Numbered from the stretch's first letter, positions 35,062-44,046 are shown. The stretch is 53,874 nt of DNA from Akkermansia sp. (GCA_030525455.1 JAUNER010000017.1:1-53874); one strand, 5' to 3'. Made by a program: numbers and translations. Notes: generated by a model not told the origin, from the letters alone.

Positions 35062-36237
35062 ATGCTTAATTTCGTTTACGATAACAAGACAGAGCTCATA
35101 TTTGGGAAAGGTACTCAGCATGAAGTTGGGCAACGTCTCAAAGTATTCAACAAGAAAGTTTTATTACATTATGGAGGCGGTAGCATCAAGCGTACCGGGT
35201 TATACAATGACGTAGTGAAATCATTAAAAGACGCTCATGTCGATTATGTAGAGCTCGGTGGTGTTCAGCCTAATCCTGTACTTACAAAGGTTCATGAGGG
35301 CATTGAATTATGCCGGAAGGAAGATGTGGGTATTATTTTAGCCGTTGGCGGGGGAAGTGTCATTGACTCAGCAAAGGCAATCGCTCTTGGCTTTGGATAT
35401 GATGGCGATGTCTGGGACTTTTATCTTTCAAAAGAAGAACCTACACACACACCATTACCCGTAGCGACTATTCTAACAATTCCTGCGGCAGGCAGTGAAA
35501 GTAGCCCTAACACGGTTATTTCCAATGAAGAAACTCGTCGTAAACTAGGCTATGGTTCGGGTAAGCTTCGTCCTGTATTTAGTATTATCAATCCGGAATT
35601 ATTCTGCACCCTGCCTCATCATCAAATGGCTAATGGTATTAGTGATATGATGAGCCACATTTTTGAAAGATATTTTACTAGAACTCTTCACACGGACCTC
35701 TCTGATAGTTTGTGCGAGGCAACTCTACGTATTATTATGAAAAATGCTCGCATCTTAAACAACAATCTCTATGATTATGATGCTTGGGCAGAAATTGCTT
35801 TCTGTGGCAATATAGCACACAATAATTTATTGGGTATTGGTCGTGAACAAGACTGGGCTTGTCACGCAATGGAACATGAAATGAGTGCTATTTATCATGT
35901 AGCTCATGGGGCAGGCTTATCTGTCATTACACCTGCATGGATGAAGTATGTAGCCCCCAAACATCGAGAAATGTTCCTTCAGTTTGCAGTTAATGTGATG
36001 GGGATTGATGGTTCCTACCGCTCAGGCGACACCCTCATCCGCGAGGCTATTCTTCGACTTACTAATTTTTATAAAGAATTAGGTCTACCGGTAACCATGG
36101 AAGAATTGGGTATCACAGCTCAATATTTCTCACGCATGGCAGAACAAGCAACTAATGTAGATGGAACTATTGGTAGTTTGGAAAAACTCACCATGGAAGA
36201 CGTCAAGCAAATCTATAAATTAGCTTGTCGTTCCTAG
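35062..36237 (+). CDS. Iron-containing alcohol dehydrogenase (BdhA/YqhD-like)
   Basis: A 391-residue group III alcohol dehydrogenase. The N-terminal nucleotide domain has GKGTQHEVG, HYGGGSIKRTGLYNDVV and the strongly conserved GGGSVIDSAKAIA; the helical C-terminal domain gives the metal ligands: an Asp in NGISDMMSHIFE, His in the same motif, and His residues in HAMEHEMSAIYHVAHGAGL. The overall pattern is that of NAD(P)H-dependent butanol dehydrogenases and YqhD, which reduce aldehydes, often as detoxification or as a fermentation sink. It stands alone with a terminator after it. Confidence 0.9.
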   Translation: MLNFVYDNKTELIFGKGTQHEVGQRLKVFNKKVLLHYGGGSIKRTGLYNDVVKSLKDAHVDYVELGGVQPNPVLTKVHEGIELCRKEDVGIILAVGGGSVIDSAKAIALGFGYDGDVWDFYLSKEEPTHTPLPVATILTIPAAGSESSPNTVISNEETRRKLGYGSGKLRPVFSIINPELFCTLPHHQMANGISDMMSHIFERYFTRTLHTDLSDSLCEATLRIIMKNARILNNNLYDYDAWAEIAFCGNIAHNNLLGIGREQDWACHAMEHEMSAIYHVAHGAGLSVITPAWMKYVAPKHREMFLQFAVNVMGIDGSYRSGDTLIREAILRLTNFYKELGLPVTMEELGITAQYFSRMAEQATNVDGTIGSLEKLTMEDVKQIYKLACRS

Positions 36238-36270
36238 ATTCATTGTTAATTACACACATTTATCAGCTAG

Positions 36271-36306
36271 AGGGGAGGCATCGTTATTGATGTTTTCCCC
36301 TTTTTT
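36271..36306 (+). terminator. Rho-independent terminator after the alcohol dehydrogenase gene
   Basis: AGGGGAGGCATC (36271-36282) pairs with GATGTTTTCCCCT (36289-36301), with two G-T pairs and one bulged T, and is followed by TTTTTT. It overlaps the leader of tatC, so tatC expression probably starts very close to its coding sequence or depends on readthrough. Confidence 0.75.
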
Positions 36307-36333
36307 ATAGACGAATATTGTCTGTATTGTGGC

Positions 36334-37506
36334 TTGATAGTTTATGAGATTTGCGGTTTAATAGTCGCTGTGTTTTTTCTCAAACAATTATTCCAGATGC
36401 GAGAAAAATGGCAACTCGAACCTGTTGATGAAGAAAAATCCTTCCTCGAGCATCTGGACGAGCTACGAACTACCTTGATTCGCATGGTAGTCACCTTGCT
36501 TATTTGTACCTTGGGATGTATTTTTTTTGCTTCTGAGATAATGGAAGTAATGCGTTACCCTGTTAATAAGGTTTGGGATATGTTTGAAAAACAACATTTA
36601 CCATCTCACATTGATAACCAAGCCTGGGAAATAGCCAAAGAATCTGCATCTTCATTAGCCACACTCGATACTCGTCAGCGTGAACTCTACTTCCAAAATC
36701 TGACTAAAACCCAAAAAGTCTTAGTCGAATCAGTAGTTTTACTTCGTGGTGCTCAAACATTGGCTCCTGAAAAACAAGTCGATTTTATTCAAAACGCTGC
36801 CTCTACCGCTGAAGTTTCTGAAATTGCCTTGAGTTTATATAATTCCAAAGCCATTCTTACAGATGGCTCGGGACGAGGAGCATTAAAACTGATGAGTGCA
36901 TTTCAACCGGGAGAAGCATTCATGCTAAGCATCAAATTGTCTCTATATACCGGTATTGTTATTTCATTCCCGTTATTACTTTACTTTTTACTCCAATTTA
37001 TCATTCCCGGCTTACACAAACACGAGAGGAAACTTCTCTACAAATGCTTAGGCATAGGTTTTGGGCTGTTTTTATCCGGCACATTATTCTGTTATTTTAT
37101 TGTTCTGCCACGGGTATTAACCTTTTTCTATACCTATTCTCTTGATTTTGGAATAGCGAATGAATGGCGTATAGGTTACTATCTCAGCTTTGCTACACAA
37201 ATGATTTTAATGTTTGGGTTAGCTTTTGAACTTCCTGTCATTGTTATGCCTTTTGTAAAGTTAGGCATACTCACATACGATTTGATGAAAGCTACTCGCA
37301 GATATGCCGTAGTAGCAATTATGGTGATTGCGGCTATTATCACCCCTACTCCGGACATTGCCACTCTGTTGCTTATGGCAGTCCCCATGTATGCACTTTA
37401 TGAACTCTGCATACTTTTTGCATGGTGGAATGACCGCCAAACCAAATCTCAAGCACTCGCCGACATTGCGTCTTACGAAAAAGAACTTAATAACACAAAC
37501 AACTAA
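36334..37506 (+). CDS. tatC: Sec-independent protein translocase TatC with large periplasmic insertion
   Basis: A 390-residue TatC; the family is usually ~250. The N-terminal signature FLEHLDELR (37-45), PGEAFMLSIKLSLYTG (192-207), PGLHKHERK (225-233), and the later helices with AFELPVIV and ITPTPDIATLLLMAVP are all present. Between the first helix (~48-68) and the second (~200-222) lies an extra mainly helical region of ~110 residues (75-190) that should face the periplasm. The listed start is TTG 36334, which adds an N-terminal hydrophobic helix (GLIVAVFFLKQLF); ATG 36397 (MREKWQLEP) would give the normal six-helix topology and may be the true start. TatC recognises twin-arginine signals such as the one on the hydrogenase small subunit at 48927. 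Confidence 0.88.
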   Translation: MIVYEICGLIVAVFFLKQLFQMREKWQLEPVDEEKSFLEHLDELRTTLIRMVVTLLICTLGCIFFASEIMEVMRYPVNKVWDMFEKQHLPSHIDNQAWEIAKESASSLATLDTRQRELYFQNLTKTQKVLVESVVLLRGAQTLAPEKQVDFIQNAASTAEVSEIALSLYNSKAILTDGSGRGALKLMSAFQPGEAFMLSIKLSLYTGIVISFPLLLYFLLQFIIPGLHKHERKLLYKCLGIGFGLFLSGTLFCYFIVLPRVLTFFYTYSLDFGIANEWRIGYYLSFATQMILMFGLAFELPVIVMPFVKLGILTYDLMKATRRYAVVAIMVIAAIITPTPDIATLLLMAVPMYALYELCILFAWWNDRQTKSQALADIASYEKELNNTNN

Positions 37507-37514
37507 TCACACAC

Positions 37515-38351
37515 ATGAACATACTCGAAGTAATTGTATTAGGGATTGTAGAAGGTCTTACAGAGTATTTACCAGTAAGCTCTACCGGACACCTAATTCT
37601 CGCAGAGCACTTTATGCATATGACGCAAAGTAAAGAAGCTCTAGATGCCTTTGCAGTATGTATCCAGGGCGGAGCTATCTTAGCAGTTTTAAGTCTGTAC
37701 TATGCTCGTGTGAAATCAATGGTTTTAGGAGTACTAGGCAAAGACCCTGCCGGGTTGCGAATGGTTATCAATTTATTTCTAGGATTTATACCAGCTGTTG
37801 TGATTGGTTTGCTATGTGCAGATGAAATTAAAGATTTATTATTCAACACAACAACAGTTGCCACAACTCTTATCCTCGGTGGTGGTGTTATTCTGGCTTA
37901 TAGTGTTTGGCGTTCCCGTCATGGACTTAGTAATGAAGGTGCAGATGGTGCACCATTAGAAAATCTAACACCCCTAAAAGCTCTAATTATCGGCCTACTT
38001 CAGTGCATTGCGATGATTCCCGGCACCAGTCGAAGTTTGATGACGATGCTAGGTGGTATGTTTGTTGGCTTAAGTGTAAAAGCCGCTGTGGAATTTAGTT
38101 TCTTGCTTGGGTTAATTACCTTAAGTGCGGCAACCGTACATGATGCTTATAAGTTCGGAGATGTTCTTATTGACCAATTTGGTTGGACAAATCTCATTAT
38201 TGGCACCTTAGTAAGCTGGTTCTCGGCATGGCTTGCTGTAAAGTGGATGGTTTCTTATCTACAAAAGCATAGTTTTGCTATATTTGGATGGTATCGCATT
38301 GCTCTTGGTATCTTTACTTTAGGGCTTATCTATTTCGGTTACATCCATTAA
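37515..38351 (+). CDS. uppP: Undecaprenyl-diphosphatase UppP (BacA)
   Basis: A 278-residue polytopic membrane phosphatase that recycles undecaprenyl diphosphate, the lipid carrier for peptidoglycan and O-antigen. Catalytic motif 1 is VEGLTEYLPVSSTGHL (12-27), motif 2 is PGTSRS (169-174) with the essential Arg173. Length and about eight hydrophobic segments fit BacA/UppP. It starts 8 bp after tatC and precedes alr by 45 bp on the same strand, so tatC-uppP-alr may be one transcript with an envelope theme. Confidence 0.94.
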   Translation: MNILEVIVLGIVEGLTEYLPVSSTGHLILAEHFMHMTQSKEALDAFAVCIQGGAILAVLSLYYARVKSMVLGVLGKDPAGLRMVINLFLGFIPAVVIGLLCADEIKDLLFNTTTVATTLILGGGVILAYSVWRSRHGLSNEGADGAPLENLTPLKALIIGLLQCIAMIPGTSRSLMTMLGGMFVGLSVKAAVEFSFLLGLITLSAATVHDAYKFGDVLIDQFGWTNLIIGTLVSWFSAWLAVKWMVSYLQKHSFAIFGWYRIALGIFTLGLIYFGYIH

Positions 38352-38396
38352 AAATTGCTTGCTTCTATCACCTTAAGTTTTTAGTATATAACTGAA

Positions 38397-39503
38397 ATGA
38401 GCAGTGTTAGTCCTCCACGTGCATGGGCAGAAATTGATACAGATGCCCTGCGTCACAATCTCAATGTTGTTCGTAGAGTTAAACCGGATACTCGGCTGAT
38501 GGCCATTGTCAAAGCAGAAGCTTATGGTCACGGTTTAGAGGGGGTAGTTAAAGCTTTGGACAATGAAGATTGTGCATTTTATGGAGTTGCTACGGTTTCT
38601 GAAGCTGCTCGAGTACGAGATACCGGCGTTCAAACTCAGCCATTTATTCTAGGCCCTTGTTTCGATGGAGAAAGAGAGGAAATTGTTCAGAATAATTGGC
38701 GTACAGCCCTATCGAGCCTGGAAGAAGCAGAACATTTCAATTCCCTAGGGGCTTTGTATCATAAACCCGTTCATGTTCACGTATGTGTAGACACAGGGAT
38801 GGGGCGCAGTGGCTTTTTACCAAGTGAACTTCCGGGGTTAACAGAAAGACTCAAGCAGTATCCTCATTTGCATTTAGAAGGGATATTTTCTCATCTTTCT
38901 GCCGCAGCAGATGATATTTCATTCACCCATGGGCAAATTAGTGGGTTTACTGATGCTGTAAATGTGCTATCGGCTAATACAACATACGAATATAGGCACT
39001 TGTGCAGTAGTGCTGCTGTGTTTAATTATAAAGTACCATGTGCCAATATGGTTCGCTTAGGGCGTATATTATATGGTTATTCTCCTATGCCTTCGCCATA
39101 TAATAAGGAACTTCGACCTGCAATGACTTTGTATAGTCGTATCACACTCATTCGTACTCTTCCGGGGAATCATGGTGTTTCTTACAACCATTGTTATATT
39201 ACCAAAGGGTGTACTAAAGTTGCCACCATCGGCATAGGTTTTGCTGATGGGTATTTACATTATCTCTCCAATCAAGGGGCTCGAGTCTATATTAATGGTC
39301 AGTATTGCCCTGTTTTAGGTCGCATTACGATGGACCAAATCATGGTAGATGTCACTTATATGGACGAAGTAAATACAGGTGATTTAGTTGAAATTATGGG
39401 GCCAAACGTTAGTTGGGAGGAACTAACTCGTCGTGCAAATACCATTCCTAGTAACGTTATTACCAGTATTAGTGCACGAGTGCCCAGAGTTTACATCCCT
39501 TAA
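38397..39503 (+). CDS. alr: Alanine racemase
   Basis: A 368-residue fold-type III PLP enzyme that makes D-alanine for peptidoglycan. The PLP-lysine motif is [11 protein letters not shown] (Lys39); [29 protein letters not shown], the GVSYNH active-site Tyr region and [10 protein letters not shown] are all present and in the usual order. The full family length is retained. It begins 45 bp after uppP; a minus-strand terminator for the convergent phage-like genes follows its end. Confidence 0.95.
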   Translation: MSSVSPPRAWAEIDTDALRHNLNVVRRVKPDTRLMAIVKAEAYGHGLEGVVKALDNEDCAFYGVATVSEAARVRDTGVQTQPFILGPCFDGEREEIVQNNWRTALSSLEEAEHFNSLGALYHKPVHVHVCVDTGMGRSGFLPSELPGLTERLKQYPHLHLEGIFSHLSAAADDISFTHGQISGFTDAVNVLSANTTYEYRHLCSSAAVFNYKVPCANMVRLGRILYGYSPMPSPYNKELRPAMTLYSRITLIRTLPGNHGVSYNHCYITKGCTKVATIGIGFADGYLHYLSNQGARVYINGQYCPVLGRITMDQIMVDVTYMDEVNTGDLVEIMGPNVSWEELTRRANTIPSNVITSISARVPRVYIP

Positions 39504-39526
39504 CCTGAAAAAGATAACCATTAACC

Positions 39527-39567
39527 AAAAAAATCCGCCGATAAGCTAACTAAGCCTATCGGCGGAT
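39527..39567 (-). terminator. Rho-independent terminator of the phage-like minus-strand operon
   Basis: ATCCGCCGATA (39533-39543) and TATCGGCGGAT (39557-39567) form a perfect 11-bp stem with a 13-nt loop. On the minus strand seven T residues follow (complement of 39527-39533). It ends the operon whose last gene stops at 39593. Confidence 0.9.
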
Positions 39568-39592
39568 GTGGGCACTAGGTATGCAGAAGAGA

Positions 39593-40348
39593 TTAACGCC
39601 TCATAAGTTTATCGTAAAACTCATTGGCATACTTGTGATTGGGGTGATTTACTTTCATGTAAGCTTCGTGAAGCGGATGAGTGGGGTCGCTCTCAATGCG
39701 GTGAGCCTCATCTGCCGCACCGGCGGAAAAGCTCTGACTCTGGTGCAGAGGAGCTTCGTCGACCAGCGTCGATACGGCGTATAAAAGTTTAATCACATTG
39801 ATGTCTGAACCCACAGCAGGATTGTCTAATAAGGCATCTGCATCCAGTCCATGCTCAGAGGCTAAATTCCTGAGAGTAGCGGTGGCACGATTCATATTAC
39901 GTTGATAATTGACGCCCCATTCCTGTTGGAGTATTCGCTCAGTTTCGGCTTCGGTCTGAGCTTTGGCATCATTTATACGAGCATCGGCATCGCGGTAGGC
40001 ATGGAGCATCGTGTCTTGCAAAGCCGCCATGGCCTGCGGAGGAACTCCATATTGATAAGCCGTTTGAGCCAATTTAGTGGCTAATTCCTCGTTCCACTCA
40101 TGTTCTGCAACATCATCCGGACGCGTAAGCTGAAACAGCTCAGCACTATCCGGTAGACCGACCATGCGGCGAAACTCCGCCATTTGTTCCTCATCCTCCA
40201 CACCGGGATATTGAATAACGGGAATAGCCTCTGCGGATGATTCTACAGCAGGGAGTTCGCTGTTAGCCAAAGTGTTCTGTGGCATGGCTTCCTCTGTAAC
40301 CTGTACAGGCACAGAGCTATCTGTTTGTGTATCTAATGAAGTATTCAT
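39593..40348 (-). CDS. Phage scaffold-like acidic protein
   Basis: A 251-residue strongly acidic protein. The N-terminal ~70 residues are disordered (SSVPVQVTEEAMPQNTLANS), followed by a predicted helical region with PDSAELFQLTRPDDV, long charged helices (DADARINDAKAQTEAETERI) and a C-terminus with basic residues (HPNHKYANEFYDKLMRR). Acidic, helical proteins with a basic C-terminal hook, encoded just after the portal, are typical of podovirus scaffolding proteins that guide capsid assembly. A major capsid gene would be expected next, but the operon ends here at a terminator. Assignment rests on composition and position. Confidence 0.6.
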   Translation of the reverse strand: MNTSLDTQTDSSVPVQVTEEAMPQNTLANSELPAVESSAEAIPVIQYPGVEDEEQMAEFRRMVGLPDSAELFQLTRPDDVAEHEWNEELATKLAQTAYQYGVPPQAMAALQDTMLHAYRDADARINDAKAQTEAETERILQQEWGVNYQRNMNRATATLRNLASEHGLDADALLDNPAVGSDINVIKLLYAVSTLVDEAPLHQSQSFSAGAADEAHRIESDPTHPLHEAYMKVNHPNHKYANEFYDKLMRR

Positions 40349-40357
40349 TATTTGCTA

Positions 40358-40630
40358 TTATTGGTTTGTGGTTTCTTTTTTAGCCAGAGCTAACTGGCGG
40401 CGTATATAGAGAAACACCTCTCTATATGCATCTCTTTTCATGGCATCTAGGGGGTCGTAATTCCCTGCTGAGCCTTGAAAAACGGGTAAATCAACCTGGA
40501 AGTACTCTTCGAGGTGACTCAAGACATCACGGCCTTCGGTACTGCTGAAAACCTGATGCAATAATCGTCTGTGACGACGGGCGGCTTTGAGTGCCACTTC
40601 TTCTTTGTCTGAATATTGGTAATTGTTCAT
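40358..40630 (-). CDS. Bbp19-like small phage protein
   Basis: A 90-residue protein with the pattern of Bbp19-family phage proteins: FSSTEGRDVLSHLEEYFQVD near the middle, then SAGNYDPLDAMKRDAYREVF and a final helix LYIRRQLALAKKE. In BPP-1-like podoviruses this small protein is encoded between portal and scaffold/capsid genes, exactly as here (2-bp gap to the portal gene, 9 bp to the scaffold-like gene). Its biochemical role is not known to me. Confidence 0.65.
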   Translation of the reverse strand: MNNYQYSDKEEVALKAARRHRRLLHQVFSSTEGRDVLSHLEEYFQVDLPVFQGSAGNYDPLDAMKRDAYREVFLYIRRQLALAKKETTNQ

Positions 40631-40632
40631 AG

Positions 40633-42270
40633 TTATTGTGGTGTGGTAAATTCACTGAGTAATGGATTGAGTGCCGCATAGGGGTCAGTCTCTGCCGCTT
40701 CTGCCGGGGGCGACATTTGAGCTACTCTGTCTGCTCGCATTTGCTGAACCTCCCGTAACGGACGCAACATCTGCTCCGGAGCCCCATCGACGCGACTTGA
40801 CTGACGGAAGCAATAGTCCCAATCCACATGGTCAATTAAATCCGGAGCCATTTGAATCATTGATGCCAAGCGACTTAAGCTTCTATCCATACCATCATTT
40901 TGTAATCGTCTGAGAACCAGTGCGATTTTTGATTGGTACACAACCCGAGGCTCTCTCACGACAATTCCCCCATCTCTATCTGCACGCAGTACAGCCTTAG
41001 GCGGTGAAGAAAATCGCCCTAAGCGAAAAAGCAGGGCAAAAATACGTTCCATCATCGAATATAAATCACTTACAAACAGAGTAAAAGATGGAGAAAACAT
41101 CAGCACACGCTCATTTTCTCTAGCCATTACCTCCGTTGCCGTCATATTCCCCTGACGATGTTGCCAAAGCTCAAGCATAGGCAGGAAATAAGCATTCCTA
41201 ATAGCTTCTTGTTTACTTTTTAACCGTTCTAGCCCAATGTCGTAACGCCCTTGGGTTGCCCACTCACGCGGCAAATTCATCGCCGCTGCCTCCGGGGTAA
41301 TCACCGTGCGTCCCCCTGCTCTCAAATCAACTTCACCAATTTGGTTTGCCAACTCTAAAATACGAGGGAATGCGGCAATTTCACCCAGTGTATCAAGGAT
41401 TCGGTTGAGGAATTGAACCTGCTTAATTGCCGGAAAAACCAGCCGCCCAGGTGCCAATCCGTACGGCCCTTGCCCCCACTTTAGAAAGCGAGTCACCAAA
41501 TACGGGAATTCCCTATAACCGCCCTCTTCTACGATATGGCAATCATCTAGTGAAAGATAAATACTTTCGTAGGGCATATGTTTTGCTCCACGCTTATTTC
41601 GTAAACGTTGGGTACGTGGTCTAACCAAATGAATAAAGCGTAGCGAGGGCGTGTATGGGCTTTTGGCACTACGAATTATTTCAATAGCCCTTTCGCCTAG
41701 AGCTTTCTCTCCAAACATCGTGCGAGCTTGATGCGGCGATAGAGAAAACTCTCGCATATAGGTATCTACCTGCCCATCGGCATTTTCTGCACAGGCAAAA
41801 CTACCACATGGTATGTTTTTGAATTGCAATTTACCCTCTGCATTTGTTCCGGTAAATAAACTCCCTGTACCTAAAGCCACTCTATCTAAGAAACACTCGT
41901 GAATTTCTGTATAAAAGTTTGATATAGACAACTCACGAAGAGCCACTTCTGAGCAGGCATTGTACCAAGCTTCCGCTTCATCACCCCCTTCATCATCAGG
42001 GGCAGACCATTTGAACCACACATCATGGCTTGGGGTAATGTAACTAATGTGTCCGCTAGCTAATCTCTGACACGCCTCAATGGCTGTTGTGTCTGTGATG
42101 TGTTCTAGTGAATCTTGGTAAGGCAGGGATTTCTCTTCCTCTGTACTAACTCGTCTGGGTAGCACATACTCACGCAAATCGTCCCACCAACTTTCCCATG
42201 GGGCACGTTGCGTTTGTAATGCTTTATAAACAGACATGATTTCTGTTGCTTTTTCGTTCATTTCCAGCAA
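40633..42270 (-). CDS. Podovirus portal (head-tail connecting) protein
   Basis: A 545-residue protein of the podovirus head-tail connector family. Diagnostic parts: the Trp-rich start (APWESWWDDLREYVLPRR), a D-T-T-A-IEACQRLASGHISYITP segment, WFKWSAP, ALGTGSLFTG, RPRTQRLRNKRGAKHMPYES, and the helical stem region GNMTATEVMARENERVLMFS. The TATEV-x-x-R-x-x-E motif is typical of these portals. The reading frame is intact and full length, which argues against a decaying remnant. It would form the dodecameric DNA gate of a capsid. No large terminase gene is visible beside it. Confidence 0.85.
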   Translation of the reverse strand: MLEMNEKATEIMSVYKALQTQRAPWESWWDDLREYVLPRRVSTEEEKSLPYQDSLEHITDTTAIEACQRLASGHISYITPSHDVWFKWSAPDDEGGDEAEAWYNACSEVALRELSISNFYTEIHECFLDRVALGTGSLFTGTNAEGKLQFKNIPCGSFACAENADGQVDTYMREFSLSPHQARTMFGEKALGERAIEIIRSAKSPYTPSLRFIHLVRPRTQRLRNKRGAKHMPYESIYLSLDDCHIVEEGGYREFPYLVTRFLKWGQGPYGLAPGRLVFPAIKQVQFLNRILDTLGEIAAFPRILELANQIGEVDLRAGGRTVITPEAAAMNLPREWATQGRYDIGLERLKSKQEAIRNAYFLPMLELWQHRQGNMTATEVMARENERVLMFSPSFTLFVSDLYSMMERIFALLFRLGRFSSPPKAVLRADRDGGIVVREPRVVYQSKIALVLRRLQNDGMDRSLSRLASMIQMAPDLIDHVDWDYCFRQSSRVDGAPEQMLRPLREVQQMRADRVAQMSPPAEAAETDPYAALNPLLSEFTTPQ

Positions 42271-42271
42271 A

Positions 42272-42487
42272 TTAGCCTAATGTTTTTCTGAGCAAAGTAG
42301 CAGGTTCATCTGAATTTTCGTCCAGTTGCTGCCGCTTCGAAAGAATGGTCGATACCATGCCTTGTCGGCGATTTTCGCGAGCCTGATAATCGACCGCACT
42401 ATCTGCTTGTACACTCTCTGATTTGACAGGAATTGTCTTTTTTACAGGAGTGTTTATCCTTGGTGTTGATGGTCTCATAAATCCCAT
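42272..42487 (-). CDS. Small podovirus head-region protein
   Basis: A 71-residue basic protein starting MGFMRPSTPRINTPVKKT and ending with an ARENRRQGMVSTILSKRQQ segment and a LLRKTLG tail. Many podoviruses encode a similar short protein next to the portal gene, with an R-x-G-x-x-S-T-I-L core and a K-T-L-(L)-G end. Its stop is 1 bp before the portal start, so it is the first gene of the four-gene operon. Function unknown; probably virion or assembly related. Confidence 0.6.
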   Translation of the reverse strand: MGFMRPSTPRINTPVKKTIPVKSESVQADSAVDYQARENRRQGMVSTILSKRQQLDENSDEPATLLRKTLG

Positions 42488-42637
42488 AATTATTTATTTA
42501 GTGTTAATGGTTAATAATTCAATCGCATTCGTTCTTTTACCTAAAAGATGCGACCGGCAAATCGCACTCCACTTAGAGGAGCAACGAATCACAAGGAGCG
42601 ATAAAAGCAGGATTTCTAGTATTTTTATACAATATAA

Positions 42638-42685
42638 ATTTTTCGGTGTTTACATGCCACCGGTGGCATGAGTACACCGAGAAAT
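42638..42685. repeat. Large imperfect palindrome between the divergent phage-like blocks
   Basis: The centre is a perfect 18-bp palindrome, CATGCCACC then GGTGGCATG (42653-42670). It is flanked by ATTTTTCGGTGT (42638-42649) and ACACCGAGAAAT (42674-42685), which pair over 12 bp with one mismatch, leaving a 3x3 internal bulge. It could extrude as a cruciform, bind a dimeric regulator of both divergent operons, or fold as RNA ahead of the tail gene. Confidence 0.75.
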
Positions 42686-42707
42686 ATTTCTTAATGCATT
42701 ATTTCTC
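42679..42707 (+). repeat. Overlapping inverted repeat in the tail-gene leader
   Basis: GAGAAATA (42679-42686) and TATTTCTC (42700-42707) form an 8-bp stem with a 13-nt loop. The first arm overlaps the right outer arm of the large palindrome, so in RNA the two hairpins exclude each other. Confidence 0.55.
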
Positions 42708-42731
42708 AGAATGAGGCATCACTGAGTTGAT

Positions 42732-43349
42732 ATGAATACACAATCACAACTGCAACCGGCATCAGAATCAGCTCTCGATATCTGCAATGCCGCATTATCA
42801 AAAATCGGGGAAGCCCCATTGGATGCACTCATCCCAAATGCTTCCACCGCCTCTCAGCTATGTATGTTGCACTATCACCCTACTCGTCGTGAAGTGCTAT
42901 GTATGGCTCGTTGGACCTTTGCGACGTCATCTGTCGTTCTGGATTCTCCTTCCGCCAATGCCCCGGAGTCATTGACTCCATGGCAATTTTCCCTTCCGGA
43001 AAATTGTTTGCGGGTACTGGAGGTCGAATGCAAAAGATGGGCTTTACGCGGTCGGCATCTGTATACCTCAGGTTGTCCTGTCGCGTTGTCTTATATTCTT
43101 GATTTAGAAGATGCTCTTACTTTTGACCCACTATTTAACGAGGCTCTGGCCACTCGCTTAGCCGAAAAACTCGCCTTACCTCTGACAGGTAATCAAAGTC
43201 TTCGACAGTATCTCAATCAGACTTTCTTTAAGCAAATCCTGCCTCAAGCTGCTACTGTAAACGCCGTGCAATCTCATTCAAATGATGCTCACCCATTACA
43301 GGAATTCTTACGAAAAATTCGTACTTCCAAACCACCATCCGAAGAGTGA
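42732..43349 (+). CDS. Podovirus tail tubular/head-tail adaptor protein
   Basis: A 205-residue protein of the T7 gp11-like adaptor type. Visible pattern: ALDICNAALSKIGEAPLDAL at the start, then SQLCMLHYHPTRREVLCMAR and WTFATSSVVLD, WQFSLPENCLRVLEVE, LRGRHLYTSGC, LSYILDLEDALTFDPLFNEAL and the helical ending ATRLAEKLALPLTGNQSLRQ. This order (R-R-E-V-L-x-x-x-x-W-x-F-A, then LP-x-x-C-LRVL, then FDPLF) is typical of proteins joining the portal to the tail nozzle. The frame is complete. It is transcribed away from the portal operon, across the large palindrome. Confidence 0.75.
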   Translation: MNTQSQLQPASESALDICNAALSKIGEAPLDALIPNASTASQLCMLHYHPTRREVLCMARWTFATSSVVLDSPSANAPESLTPWQFSLPENCLRVLEVECKRWALRGRHLYTSGCPVALSYILDLEDALTFDPLFNEALATRLAEKLALPLTGNQSLRQYLNQTFFKQILPQAATVNAVQSHSNDAHPLQEFLRKIRTSKPPSEE

Positions 43350-43414
43350 ATAAGATGAGAATAACTATGTAAATAGAATCTAAATAATGAGATGATAGAA
43401 TGTGAATAAGTATC

Positions 43415-43714
43415 ATGAAAGCCCTAGACTTTTTTCAAATTACGTCGTTAAACATCAGAATGTTAGGATTCCGATTAAGTAGTGCACAGGTATTATTAGC
43501 TGTGGCGTCCGGACAATTCAGTACCGGGCGCATCGTAAGAGCTACGAGGCTACACAGAAACTCTGTATCAAACATACTCAAAGCACTATGTGAGCAAGAA
43601 TACCTAAGCCGAACGCACGATTACCCCTTCATCTACAAACCAACAGAAAAAGGGTTAATTACCGCTGCCAAAATCATAGGGAAACTAGCAATCACTAACC
43701 ATGAAACAATCTAA
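43415..43714 (+). CDS. Small winged-helix DNA-binding protein
   Basis: A 99-residue protein with a MarR-like winged helix: LSSAQVLLAVASGQFSTGRI, the recognition helix region RLHRNSVSNILKALCEQEYL, and the wing SRTHDYPFIYKPTEKG. It probably regulates the phage-like genes; the palindrome at 42638-42685 is a candidate target. The end overlaps the next gene by 14 nt. A TGTGAATAA element (a DnaA-box match in reverse) lies at 43401-43409, just before the start. Confidence 0.65.
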   Translation: MKALDFFQITSLNIRMLGFRLSSAQVLLAVASGQFSTGRIVRATRLHRNSVSNILKALCEQEYLSRTHDYPFIYKPTEKGLITAAKIIGKLAITNHETI

Positions 43715-43955
43715 AACACTAAGTATAGAAGAAAAAAGAATATGGTTGGCTGAAGTATTTAGAGACCCACATGGTGAATACACACAGGCAGACAAATTCA
43801 AGGCCTTAGTCGAAGATACAAAACTAGCCCTCATTCAACAAGAAGCCGAACAAGCTAGTAAAATCGAAGAATCGCCAAGCAACGAAGCAAATTCCTTTGC
43901 TTCACTCATTCGTCAAATACCACCGGCAGACATAACCCCGGCAGACAGCCGATGA
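43701..43955 (+). CDS. Small phage-type protein, possibly terminase small subunit-like
   Basis: An 84-residue charged protein. The first half (SIEEKRIWLAEVFRDPHGEY followed by TQADKFKALVEDTKLAL) follows the E-E-K-R-x-x-L-A-E-x-x-R-x-P ... D-K-x-x-A-L-x-x-D-x-K-L pattern found in small phage packaging proteins, though shorter than a full small terminase. The second half is acidic and probably disordered. It is translationally coupled to the winged-helix gene. The packaging role is tentative; no large terminase follows. Confidence 0.45.
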   Translation: MKQSKTLSIEEKRIWLAEVFRDPHGEYTQADKFKALVEDTKLALIQQEAEQASKIEESPSNEANSFASLIRQIPPADITPADSR

Positions 43956-44046
43956 TAAAGAAAGGTGAAACCGTGAATGCCCATAGGGTAAACACCATGC
44001 TCCACCTTACTTAAAACAAAAAGCTTAGGAAATTCTCTACAAACTC

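Noticed and set aside
39593..43955. Diversity-generating retroelement, as in the related phage BPP-1
   Set aside because: No reverse transcriptase, template/variable repeat or C-type lectin tail gene is visible in the window.
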